Source: Dichetophora obliterata (lineage: Eukaryota; Arthropoda; Insecta; Diptera; Sciomyzidae). From it: DNA of 64,000 bases. The notes below the pieces were generated by a model, which made no database searches, was not told where the DNA came from, and was given only the letters and a program-made list of their open reading frames with translations. This document shows, piece by piece, positions 46,497 to 56,420 of this stretch. The stretch is taken from NCBI GenBank assembly GCA_963920525.1, contig OY986440.1, forward strand, positions 21,309,651 to 21,373,650. Direction: 5' to 3'. A program made the translations under genes and the position numbers. Each line of letters opens with the position of its first letter. The stretch's first letter is position 1.

Positions 46497-47657
46497 CTAT
46501 GGTTTCTTGTACTTCATTTCTATTTCATATCTTTTTAAACGCTCATCCCTTTCAATTTCAAGAGTTTTTAATTTTTCATCTTTTTCTATCTCTAGCCTTT
46601 TTAGCTGTAGCTCTTGTTTTTTTAAATCAATTTCAGCCTTTGTTTTCTCCTCTTCCAATGTGAGTTTTCTTTCATTGAACATAAGTTCGTTTTGATGTTT
46701 TTCTTTTTCCCATTCAAATTACATTTTAAACATTGTCGTACGCTCCATTTGAAAAGCAGCAAGATAGGCAGACGATGACTTTGGAGCAAACTTTTTCATT
46801 TTTTCGGCAAAATCCTTTGCTTTTTTTAGGAATAACCGGTGTTGTGCTTTGTACAACGATTGGGTTTACTGAAACCTGCTCTGGCGACGGCGAAGGCGTT
46901 ACATTTTCCGTATTGGTGCAAGTTTCCTCTATAGGCGATGTGTACTCAATATCCATATATGCACCACAAGTGAGGTCGATCATCGATTCCTGCATTGCTT
47001 CGTTTTCGTTTGCGTTAAGTGAATCGCCCATTGTTGTGTTTTCTCCGCTGTCAACTACGACATAAACGCTCTCTCCACCAGTTTTTTCGCCGAAAATTTC
47101 ACTAAGCTGCGTATAGTGAGCGCACAGTTGCAAAACTTTTCCTGAAATAACAACTTATTTTGTACACTCGTTCCTACTAAAGACAAAAATTCCTTACCTT
47201 CAATACTGGAAGTTCCTGCATCCGACTCCAGGAGTCCAGCACCCGTCGATTTCCGCCAATCGTTGGCTTTTTTAAATTAAGCTTTCAAGTGTCGCACTTT
47301 CCATCTCAGCAAGTCCCATGAAGCGTCAATTCCAGTCTTTTCGATTAATTTTTTGTAAAATATTTGTGCTGTGGGCATATACGTAAAATTGAATGTGCTG
47401 ATAAGAAAACAAAATTTAAACTCATGACCTGGACAGCTTGCTTGGTGACAATCATTAGAAACAAAGCAAGCAGCCGTAAAAAAAGCGGCGACCACTGGTA
47501 AAGTTGCTAACATTTTTCTTACCTCTATTTCCGGGGCTTCTTGTAGATAATTTAAAATTATCTTGATTTCTTCTTCTGTCCATTTTTTGTTGGGCTTTTC
47601 CCTTTTAATTTTCTTTTTTATTTTGAGGCACTCCATTAATTTTGATTTCTCATACAA
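46497..47657 (-). pseudogene. Harbinger-1 Myb/SANT-like accessory protein
   Basis: The sense N-terminus reads KKKIKREKPNKKWTEEEIKI then ILNYLQEAPEIEVRK, a Myb/SANT-like trihelix start. An interruption of about 100 bases, possibly an intron, follows. Then PTAQIFYKKLIEKTGIDASW and DLLRWKVRHLKA complete the domain. Further on is an acidic Ser/Thr-rich linker (46726-47133) and a charged coiled coil (KAEIDLKKQELQLKRLEIEK, ending EIEMKYKKP at 46497). A frameshift near 46800 and a TAA near 46720 disrupt the last third. Such proteins bind the transposon ends and escort the transposase. Exon boundaries are approximate. Confidence 0.7.
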
Positions 47658-47967
47658 AATTAATTTGTCTACACTTTCCGGCCATCAGCTGATTGTTCCA
47701 TTCAGCTTGCAATCCAGTGTTGCACATGCGTAGCATTTGTAAGCTACAGGTTTTTAGTGTTGCATTGCTGCAAGAATGTAGCAAGTGCAAATCTGTGTAT
47801 TTTGTTAGTGTAGTGCAAATATATGCAATAATATTTTGCAAATGCACTCATGCAAGACCATTTGCACTAGATCGTGAACTCCACTATTGTTTTTTAGAGT
47901 CAGTCTTGCAAAAATGCACCTAAATTGGAAAGTTCAACTTGATTAACTCAGATGGGATGTCCACGGT

Positions 47968-48249
47968 ATGGCGCACATGATGCCCGAAACTGCAGAATTT
48001 AAGATTAAGCACGAAGGCGGTGATATTATGGTCTGGACTTGTTTTTCCTATAATGAAGTTGAACCATTTCAAAAAATTTATGGAATTATGGATTGTTTTG
48101 TTTATAAAGACATTTTAGAAAGCAAGATTGGCCGGCACAATCACAATGACTTGAATCCTATCGAAAATCTTTTTGGGATTTTGAATGTAAAAGTTTCTGG
48201 TCAAAGGTTTTGCAGTAAGACTGCACTGTATGAAGCCCTGAAACTTTAA
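47968..48249 (+). pseudogene. Tc1-like transposase, C-terminal part
   Basis: HEGGDIMVWTCFSYNEVEPF and KIYGIMDCFVYKDILESKI, then NHNDLNPIENLFGILNVKV and a normal end …ALYEALKL. These are the Tc1 blocks around the middle and the Glu-containing DLNPIEN. The usual middle segment (the QQDNDPKHTS region with the second Asp) is deleted between ESKIGRH and NHND. It continues the ORF interrupted by Harbinger-1. Confidence 0.85.
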
Positions 48250-48814
48250 TGGGAGCAAATACCTAATACCAACGTATCTAATTTAATAGAGTCGATGCCG
48301 CTCAGATGTGCAGTGGTTATTAAGAATTATAAATCTTATACCAAATATCATCTATGTTGCTTTTGTTTTGTTTTGCTCTCCGACAAATTGTATGTAGTCA
48401 CATTAATTTTAAATTTAATAAAAAAAACAAAACCAAATTTGAATATGATTTGTTTTAAACATGATGTATGAATATATGCTTTGTTTCCTTAAATCATTTT
48501 TGTGTGTCCCCAATACTGAAAAAAACACGATTTTGTAGCAGCGCACTGATTTTGTTGCTATTATTTTGCGCAACACTGTATATACTAAACAATTTAAAAT
48601 TGTATAACTAAGATTATTATCATTAGTGACAGAAATTCTCAACTCAAAAAATGATATCAATAATGTATTTTATTTGAGATGATGTTGACATTCAAGAATT
48701 AATTATCATGTGCATGTCGATATTAAAGATATTAAAACTATTAAAAATATTTTTAAAAGATGTGAGATTAATATAAATTGACTAATGAAATGATCGACCT
48801 GCGGTGAAAAGATA

Positions 48815-49460
48815 TGTGAAGTTAAAAAAAATATTTGAGTATCAATTGCTTAAAGGCTAAATTATTGGAGAATAATTTTATATGGTTGGGCAGTGAGTTC
48901 CACAGCCTTATTGCGCTAACGAAAAACAATCTACTTGAGGCTGTATAATTAAAACGCGGTATTAAAAGATTCAGATTTCTACTTGATCTGCAGAACTGAA
49001 GTCTTGCAAAGAGACATCGTGGACATTGCGAGTATATTATTTTATGCAAGAAAATGCAGTTCCTTGCTTCAAAAAGATTGTTCAGACTAAGCGAGCGGCA
49101 TTATCATCATTTACTCCTGCGCACAAATACTCAACAAGCCCTGTGGGTCTTGACATATATAACTGTAAGTCATCAGCATAAGCATGCATGGATACATTCT
49201 CACATTTCACAAAAATGTCATTGATGAACATGGCAAACAAGAGTGGTCCCAAGACTGACCCTTGAGGGACATCGCAAGAGATTTGCTTATACGCAGATAA
49301 GTTGTTGCCTAAGCTGACTCTTTGGGACCTTACATTTAAGTAACTACTTAAAAGGCGAACTGATGGCTCAGAAAATCCGAACTGCAATTCAAGATTTGCA
49401 TAAGATATTATGGTTTACAGTTTCGAAAGCCTTAGAGAAATCGAGAAGGCAAAGCAAGGT
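48815..49460 (-). pseudogene. CR1/jockey-like LINE (copy A), 3' part
   Basis: The sense strand reads [60 protein letters not shown] and the catalytic HAYADDLQLYMSRP (49387-49082). After a short gap come LARLQFCRSSRNLNLLIPRF and AIRLWNSLPNHIKLFSNN (49049-48822). This is the RT palm and the C-terminal region of one LINE copy. Its upstream half continues beyond Harbinger-2 at 55279. Confidence 0.85.
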
Positions 49461-49706
49461 CAGTAGTGGAATTCCCAAAAAATTAAAGTCACCATAACGT
49501 TAACGTTAACTAACAGCGTTCATGGTTTGCAGTAACGTTTGTCGCATTCCCAAAACCACTCTCAACGACACTTTCAGTAAATAAAAACTTTTAAAATCAA
49601 AGCGACAAACATCGTTAACACATATGGATAATATGGCAGCACTGTTCATTTTGACAATTAAAAACAAGTAACAAAAATTTTAAGACAAATAAGAAAAATT
49701 AAACAA

Positions 49707-51829
49707 ATGGAAACAAAAAAGAAAAGATCGACCCGGACTTCAAATGAGCAGCATAAAATCATGCTCGATTATTTTACCACCAACAAAGGGTTGGCAGAAG
49801 GAAGGTTTGCTTCTTTGCATGGAAGGCAGGAAGCGGGGAAAAAATGGGAGGAGCTCGCTGCGCTTCTCAACAGCGTTAAAGGAGCAGAAAAGACCGCAGC
49901 GCAATGGCAAGTGGTAAGTTAATTCATTATATTTATAAGTATATTATTATCTAATATATAAAATTCTTCTGTCACGGGGTGCGTAATCGAACTCCTCCGA
50001 AACGGCTCGACCGATTTTCATGAAATTTTGTATGTATATTTTGTAGGTATGAGAATAGGTCGTAAAGTATATTTCAACCTCCTACTAACAGTGGGCGTGG
50101 CACCTCCCATACAACCCAAATTTGCGATATCGAATATCTTTGGAGTTATAAGCCGCTTAGCCTCGGAATTCGGTATTCGACAATTTACACGTGCCGCTTC
50201 GCAGATAAAATTTTGTAAGAGTTGGACAAGGGGGCGTGGCACCTCCCATACAACCCAAATTTGCGATATCGAATAGCTTTGGAGTTATAGGCCGCACATC
50301 CTTGGAATTCGAAATTCGACCACAATTTACACGTGGCGTTTTACTGATAAAATTTTATGGGAGTTGGACAAAGGGGCGTGGCACCTCTTATACAACCCAA
50401 ATTTGCGATATCGAATAGCTTTTGAGTCAATCAAACAAAGCAAACAAAGCCTCGGAATTCAGCATTCGAACTCAATTTACACATGCAGTTTTACTGATAA
50501 CTTTGTATGGCGTTGGACAAGGGGGCGTGTCACCTCCCATGCAACCAAAATTTGAGAAATTCTACAGCTTTTGAGTTATAGGTCGCACAGCCATGGAATT
50601 GAGTATTCGACCACAATTTACATATACAGTTTCACTGATAACATTTTATTCGCGTTTGGCAACGGGGCCGCAGCAGCAACGCGCCGGGTTTAAGCTAGTA
50701 TTCATATACAAATTGTTATGCTAAATTTTAACACTATTTTCCTTAGACTTGGCGTGACTTCAAAAGCCGGACATCGGTTAAAGCAAGGGAGCGCAGGAAG
50801 GAAATGGCGAAGACGGGTGGAAACCCGCTTCCTCTTTCTGCGCTCACCGAACTCGAAATGCGCGTATTGGAGGTTATTGGACATAACTACAGTGAAGGTA
50901 GCTCTATATGTCCCGAGAGCTTTCCGGAGGAAGAGGTAAATTCATTTTTATAATACCATTACTTAACTTATTGGTTTTTTTAATATAGCATTTGCAGATT
51001 ATTTTGGAAACTGGCGAAAATGATATTTTGTACCAGTGCCCAACAGTTCCAAATGTAATGCCAATTGAAGTGGATGAATCTGTAGGCGAGGCGGAGGAGA
51101 ATTGGTCAATTGAATTGCTGAATGAAACAGCGGAAGAGCCAGCGGCAAAGCAACCCTCAAAAGCTGTTCTTCTCGAGCGCCAAAAAAAAAAGTCCCAAAA
51201 AGGACTCAAATGGACTTTGCGCGAAACCAATTTGCTGATATAGCAAAATAACAGGCTGAAGCGATCATGGTTAGTAAAAATATTTGTAATGCGAGCTATA
51301 AACAATACAATCCAATTGTCAACTGAGTCGGTTGTTGCTCAAATCAAAGCGTGTATGGCTGTGTCAATGGATCAGTTTGGCAGTTTCCGAGTTGTTGATG
51401 AAAATCAAAAGTTGTTGATTTTTTCAAGTTTCCTGGCAAGTCTTTCAATTCGATTGTGCTGTGTATGGTCAAATAGTTTGATTAGCTATCAACATACATA
51501 TTTTTAGATATCGTTTATGAAGAAAATTTAATAATTGTTTTTAAATTAATAATATATATTTGGCAGTTGAAAGACAATCTTTCAGTTAAGTTTATACAGT
51601 GTGTGGCCGAGAATCTATTCAATTGAAAGACTCAATTGGCAATTGGATTGCATTGTGCATGGCTCGCATAAGAAAATTTACTTTATATATTGTGTTGATA
51701 AACTTGTTCTTACAGATACAGGCAAATGCGTCCAAATTATTGGCTGAAGCTGTACTACGTATAGCCAGTGCTTTAGAGCGATTGGCGACTTCCTGGGAGC
51801 AGCTGGCGCTAAATACTAATATAAATTGA
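49707..51829 (+). CDS. Harbinger-2 Myb/zeste-like DNA-binding accessory protein
   Basis: Exons 49707-49913, 50747-50935 and 50989-51243 join in phase 0 at GTAAGT/AG-type sites. A last exon 51716-51829 is plausible (QANASKLLAEAVLRIASALE, then RLATSWEQLAL). The N-terminus (STRTSNEQHKIMLDYFTTNK, GKKWEELAALLNSVKGAEKT, TWRDFKSRTSVKARERRKEM, then GGNPLPLSALTELEMRVLEV) is the Myb/SANT-like domain of the zeste/Myb_DNA-bind_5 type used by Harbinger elements. Exon 3 is acidic and stops at 51243 after KGLKWTLRETNLLI, so either a frameshift or a missed splice separates it from the last exon. The first intron contains a Helitron-like insertion. Possibly still largely functional. Confidence 0.7.
49954..50699 (+). 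mobile_element. Helitron-like insertion with ~145-bp tandem units
   Basis: It starts TATATAAAATTCTTCTGTCA, has AACGGCTCGACCGATTTTCA, and then about four tandem units containing GGCGTGGCACCTCCCATACA and GCGATATCGAATAGCTTTGG. It ends GCGCCGGGTTTAAGCTAGT. The end sequence is typical of Helentrons, as is the lack of a target duplication. It sits in intron 1 of the Harbinger-2 accessory gene. Related units occur in reverse at 61380-61800. Confidence 0.7.
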
Positions 51830-52330
51830 AAAATAATATAAAAATATCAACAGTAATAATGAAAAAAAAAATGATAATACAGTGATAATAATAACTATAG
51901 TGATAATAATAACAATAATTTATTAGCAAAAAATAACGACTGCTAAAACTGAAGTACCTTTTTATTTTTGAAAAATATTCTTTATTCTTGAATTTTTGAA
52001 ATGTGCCTGATTAGGTCTTAAGTTTTTGTACTTTTTTTATATTTTTTATTTATTTTTAAAAACATATAAAAAGTTAAAAGAAAATGAAATTAAAAACATA
52101 AAATGAATTCATATGCATACAGTGTTTTTATTTATGAATTTTTTTACAACTATACGATTACAACTATAGACAACTATACAACTATAAAATTATAAAGATT
52201 TTTAAAATTTTTTTAAAATGATGAGCGGTATTTAATTTAGTTTAAAAAATAAACAAATGAACTGTTTATGAAAATATAAAAATGGAAAGAAATTTTTTGA
52301 AACTTAGCTTTATGTTAAGAAATGTTTATC
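51830..52330. other. Harbinger-2 interior, no gene
   Basis: Very AT-rich 3' flank of the accessory gene with TAATAATAA runs. No coding sequence seen. Confidence 0.5.
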
Positions 52331-52952
52331 TATATATATAAAATGGAATGTGTGTTTGTTTATTTGTTTGTTTGTACCTTATAGGAGACCAAACCTCTGG
52401 ACCGATCATCCTGAAATTTTCACAGCATTTAACTGGGACTCTGGCATGATTAATAGGGTACTTTTTTCGACAACGCCCACTTTTACGCCCACTTTTTTAC
52501 AATTATGTAATTGCTCCCAGATAGTTTTTAACAGATTTACTTCAAATTGTATACACATTATACTCCAGGCGAGGTAGAAATAAACATTTCTTACGCCACG
52601 CCCCCTTTCACGCCCCTTTTCACGCCAAATTTAAGTTTTAAACTTTTTGTGCTCTGTACAAATTTGTTCCTTCCAACGGATTATTTTTTATTTGGTAGTA
52701 TATTGCTCTTAATACTGTTAACGTCGACATATTACTATGAACCACGCGCACTTCAACGCCCCCTTTTTTAATTCAGATACTTACTTATGCCACTAACAAT
52801 GTTTCCTATACAAAATACTTTTTTTGTAGTATGTATTTACCTAAAGTTTTATATACTTTTTATCTACAGGTAAGGTAGCCATAGATTTTTAATTACCAAA
52901 TCCCCCTTTTTCGCCCCATTTTACTTTAATTATAATTAAACTGCTTTCAATC
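52331..52952 (+). mobile_element. Helitron-like element, 5' part of an interrupted copy
   Basis: It starts TCTATATATATAAAATGGAA with GTTTGTTTGTTTGTACC, then CTCTGGACCGATCATCCTGA. It contains GCCACGCCCCCTTTCACGCC-type words. It stops where a second copy with the same 5' start begins, so one inserted into or recombined with the other. No rep/helicase ORF. Confidence 0.6.
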
Positions 52953-53668
52953 TATATATATAAAAATGAATGTCTGTTTGTTTGTTTGTTTGTGCTTTAT
53001 AGGAGGCCAAACCCTTGGACCGATCTTCCTGAAACTTTCACAGCATTTTACTATGACTCTGGAAAGAATAATAGGATATATGAAGTTTTTATTGGACAAA
53101 GGAGCGTGGCACTGCCCATATAACCCAAAAATTTAAATCGCCATATTTTGGGCATTTTTTGACCTACGTTGATGCTATTTAGTACATATGGTATTGGCAT
53201 AATTAGAAATACGTACCAGGAGAAAAGTGGGTGGGACCACGTCCCTTTTTAGGAAAATTAAAAATCGCAATATAGTCTTAACTACTGGACCGATCGTCAT
53301 TAAATTTTCACAATAGGATATTCTTACGAAATAATAAATTCTTGACTATATAAAGTTGTGAATGGACGAAGAGGCGTGGCCTCACCCATATAACCCAAAA
53401 TTTAAAACCGTCATATCTTGGGCATTTTTTGACCAACGGCGGCAGTATTTGCTATATATGGAATTGGCATGAATAGAAATACGTACCAGAAGAAAAGTGG
53501 GCGGAGCACGCCCCTTTGTTTGCGATATATTGGAGGCTGGAACTGATAACCGAAAAAAGAGGCGAAGCATTGCAATAATTAAATAAATAAATTTTTGTAA
53601 ATATATAAATACTTTTAATTTTATTTTATACGAGGGGGGTAGCGAAGCACACCGGGTTCAGCTAGTAT
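52953..53668 (+). mobile_element. Helitron-like element, complete non-autonomous copy
   Basis: 5' TCTATATATATAAAAATGAA with a GTTT repeat, then CTTGGACCGATCTTCCTGAA. The body has two similar units (GGCATTTTTTGACC…GGCATAATTAGAAATACGTA). The 3' end is CACACCGGGTTCAGCTAGT. These are Helentron-like termini. No coding capacity. Confidence 0.65.
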
Positions 53669-53735
53669 TTTTATAAAATAAGGAAGTATTAGCTTAAATT
53701 TCAAGTCCTAGTTTCTTATGAAAATGTTTGCGCAA

Positions 53736-54979
53736 TCAAGCGTTTTTGAATACGCTTTGCAATCGATGAACCCCAATTTCTATGTTACCAGTTTCTGCAG
53801 CTTCAACTCGTATCGGTTGTATATCTCTCAAATGCTCCATGATTTCATTTTCTGTCAATGTGTTAATGCTCATATTGTGGAGAACTGCGCAAGCGTTTAC
53901 AATCTTACCAGCAAACCCAGGTTCGCACATCAACACTCTCTGGTTCAAAAGTCAGCGAAATCTTCCCTTAAGGACTCCAAACGTTCTTTCTATGCAATTT
54001 CGGGACTTGCACAATGCCCTATTGTACCGAAACTTTGGCGTATCTTCAGGCTGATTTGTCAAAGGAGTCATTAGCCACGGTTCTAATGGATAACCAGAAT
54101 CGCCTGCAAGGGAATAAGTGTTTAAAAATATTTTTTAAAATTTATTTTAAAAAATGTACCTATTAGGAAAATTTGTCGGTCACCAGGTTCAAACGCTCTC
54201 TGCATGACGTTACGAACTGCACAAGCACTCCATATAAAGGAATCATGTCGAGCGCCAGGGTACCTTGCATTCACATTCAAAAATTTTAAATTGGAATCGC
54301 TTATCTAAGAAAATATTTTTTAAAAAATGTTTTATGTACCTTCAATTAAGAACTCACCATTTGAACGTTAATTGAGTGATAACCATGATGGTTTAAATAT
54401 GCCTCTTCGTGAATTGGTGGACCGATTATGGCGACATGGGCACAGTCAATCGCTCCAATAGCACCATCGAATGGCTGAGGTGCTATCCGAAATAGCGTGC
54501 GTGCTGCTTCCCGCTCGATGTGCGTAACTGGGTAGCGCACATTCGGTCGAAATATTCTTGCATTTATTGCATCTGTAACACGATGGATTGAATGGCTTAC
54601 AGATGACTGACTCATCGCAATACCTTTTTGATTCCCTACTGGTCGCTGGTAGCACCCAGTCGCATAAAACCGAAGAGCAGCCAGGACCTAGGTATGTTAA
54701 ATTGACGAATATAACTTGTTAGAACTAATTTGTTTTACTACTCACTTGACTTTCGGCCGATAAAGCTGAGATTGTATTTCTTTCCAAGTCACTTCGAATG
54801 GAGTCGATTACGTTGTAAGCTTTATCGGGTGTTAAACGGTATAAACATCTAAATTTTGATTCATTTAAATCAAATGGACTGTCTACCCTTCGTAGAACAG
54901 CCCACTCCGACGCACTTTCTCGCATGGAAATTTCGTCATTCAACAATGCTGCATCCATTGCCAAATACTCAAAGGCCAT
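53736..54979 (-). pseudogene. Harbinger-2 transposase (HARBI1 family), four exons, one stop
   Basis: Exons 54979-54746, 54687-54358, 54304-54160 and 54103-53736 join in phase to 358 codons. Motifs: SAESQ joined to VLAALRFYATGCYQ; VSHSIHRVTDAINARIF; GAIGAIDCAHVAIIGPP (Asp159); VNARYPGARHDSFIW (Asp209); SRNCIERTFGVLKGRFR (Glu275); VNACAVLHNM. All three catalytic acidic residues are present. The only lesion I see is an in-frame TGA at 53952-53954 (codon 287), after the catalytic core. The start ATG at 54979 precedes AFEYLAMDAALL. Intron sizes are 41 to 58 bases. A near-intact transposase in a young insertion; RNA editing or readthrough is not assumed. Confidence 0.88.
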
Positions 54980-55278
54980 TTTACAAATATTTTTTTAATA
55001 GTTTTCAGCTTCTTATCACAACACTTTAATAAAAAATGCTTATTTCAAGCTGAACACAGAAATATTTCACTCAAAACTTGCTTAACGTTGTTTAAGTTTG
55101 GGTTAGCGGCACCTAAATAGTCGACGTTAAATTAACGATAAATAGCTTTAACGAACTGTCAAAGTTAAGGACAGACATTGCTAGCTAAGAAGTTGAGAAT
55201 ACCAGTTAACAATAAATGTAGTTAAGGGCCAGTTAACGATAACAACAAGCGTCGTTAACGCGTTTGGGAATTCCACTA

Positions 55279-55532
55279 CAGATCACCATTATCGAAGGGA
55301 GCTCTAATGTCATCTGAGATATTAACTATAGCTGTTGAACAACTATGATCTTTACGGAGCCAGACTGAAAATCAGACATGAGGCCCAGAGATTGAATATG
55401 TTCACTTATGTGCTCCGCCATAAGAAAATCACATGCTTTCGAAATCGATGACAACAAGCTGATTGGCCTGAAGTCACCAGGCTCGCGTGCATTTGCAATT
55501 TTCGCAATCGGAACAATTGTAGCCACTTTCCA
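55279..55532 (-). pseudogene. LINE copy A, middle part
   Basis: VATIVPIAKIANAREPGDFR, PISLLSSISKACDFLMAEHI and LGLMSDFQSG are RT fingers-domain blocks (ORF 55326-55526). A frame disturbance follows near SVKIIVVQQL. It joins across Harbinger-2 to 49460 and across the piggyBac-type insertion to 55921. Confidence 0.85.
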
Positions 55533-55914
55533 TTAACCCACATTAACCCATTAATGACAACGTATGATATATCATACGCGATAAAAGCATTTTTTTAAAA
55601 TTCCTCAAAAATCCTCAGCCACTGTAAAGCTTTTGCTTCCAACAGTAAGGGAAGGCCAAAAGTATGCTTTTTTCAAAATAAAATTTATAAAATTGACATT
55701 AAAAGCCTTTTTGTGTACTTTTTCGCGCCAGTTCGTGCAGTATTTTAAAAAAAAGTGAACAATGCCACACAGGTGAGTTATTTTGTTTTATAAACCTCAA
55801 GAAAAAAGAAAATATAATTAAAAAAGTGCATTAAGTTAAAGTGGAACGCCTACGCTACGAAATGAAAATTTTCCAATATATCATTTTTTCTAATTTTTTT
55901 TAGATTTTTTTTTA
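55533..55914 (+). mobile_element. piggyBac-type MITE fragment with TTTCCA flanks
   Basis: It contains TTAACCCATTAATGACAACG and a perfect 18-base palindrome CGTATGATATATCATACG. It is nearly identical to the left two-thirds of the element at 59181-59714, but lacks its right end. The flanks repeat TTTCCA (55527-55532 and 55915-55920), which is not a piggyBac TTAA duplication. The insertion therefore probably used another mechanism. It splits LINE copy A. Confidence 0.75.
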
Positions 55915-55920
55915 TTTCCA

Positions 55921-56420
55921 GCTGGCAGGAAAGCACGAGGTAGTAATGCAATGGTTGATGATATGAGCAAATGGACTGACCACATGGGGCAAAATAAGCT
56001 TAATGAACTTGATCGACACACCATCTTCACCTATGGAATTCGAACTGATTTTTTTAATGCAGCGGGCAACATCTAGTTCATTTATAGCTCTAAAATTGAA
56101 ATCATACGATAACTCAACAGGTACTATGCGATTAATGTATTCGGCATTATCATCTCTGAACAAGCTCGCAGTAAAATAAACATTCAGTAGATTTGGATTA
56201 GTACGGCAGACTTCAGAGCCTTTATTGCAGATACCCATACTTTTTAGATTTTTCCATAACTGTTTGGAAGATAGATTTGGACTAAGTTTAGATATATAAT
56301 ATTGTTTTTTGGATAGTCTAACTTCCAAGGTAGCTTCATTCCTTGCTTGTCTAAATCTTTCCCAATTGGCCTCAATTGGATATCGTTTCCACTTGTTATA
56401 GGCTTTGTAACGTTTTTTTT
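55921..56420 (-). pseudogene. LINE copy A, 5' part
   Basis: The ORF at 55912-56328 reads LSKKQYYISKLSPNLSSKQL, AINELDVARCIKKISSNSIG and EDGVSIKFIKLILPHVV then CITTSCFPASW. This is the linker between endonuclease and RT plus the first RT blocks. The homologous segment of copy B is at 56824-57240. The endonuclease is missing, so this copy is 5'-truncated at about 56420. Confidence 0.8.

Larger units (their letters stand above)
44324..47885 (+). mobile_element. PIF/Harbinger transposon 1
   Basis: 3562 bases. Inverted ends AGGGCAGTTCACGATC and complement of AGTGGAGTTCACGATC, with 3-base ATT duplications (44321-44323, 47886-47888) confirmed by the empty site at 43922-43950. Two convergent genes fill it: a DDE_Tnp_4-type transposase on the plus strand and a Myb/SANT-like accessory protein on the minus strand, the standard Harbinger pair. 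Both carry lesions. A Helitron-like insertion lies between them. Confidence 0.93.
43252..48578 (+). mobile_element. Tc1-like element with long inverted repeats, split by Harbinger-1
   Basis: Ends CAGTGTTGCGCAAAACAATA (43252) and complement at 48578, each next to TA (43250-43251, 48579-48580). Inverted repeats extend about 230 bases on each side, through CAAATCATATTCAAATTTGG. The interior codes for a broken Tc1 transposase (43622-44300 and 47968-48249). Subtracting Harbinger-1 leaves about 1.8 kb, normal for Tc1 elements. An internal duplication is present (see 43791-44054). Confidence 0.88.
49464..55278 (-). mobile_element. PIF/Harbinger transposon 2
   Basis: 5815 bases with inverted ends TAGTGGAATTCCCAAA and complement, and 3-base duplications CAG (49461-49463, 55279-55281). 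Removing it restores the LINE reading frame exactly (…NGDL joined to TLLCLLDFSKAF…), which proves the boundaries. It carries a Myb/zeste-like gene on plus and a HARBI1-type transposase on minus, convergent. It also contains Helitron-like insertions at 49954-50699 and 52331-53668 that roughly account for its unusual length. Confidence 0.93.

Noticed and set aside
47968..48249. Functional short Tc1 transposase
   Set aside because: The middle catalytic segment is deleted and the N-terminal half is broken and separated by Harbinger-1.
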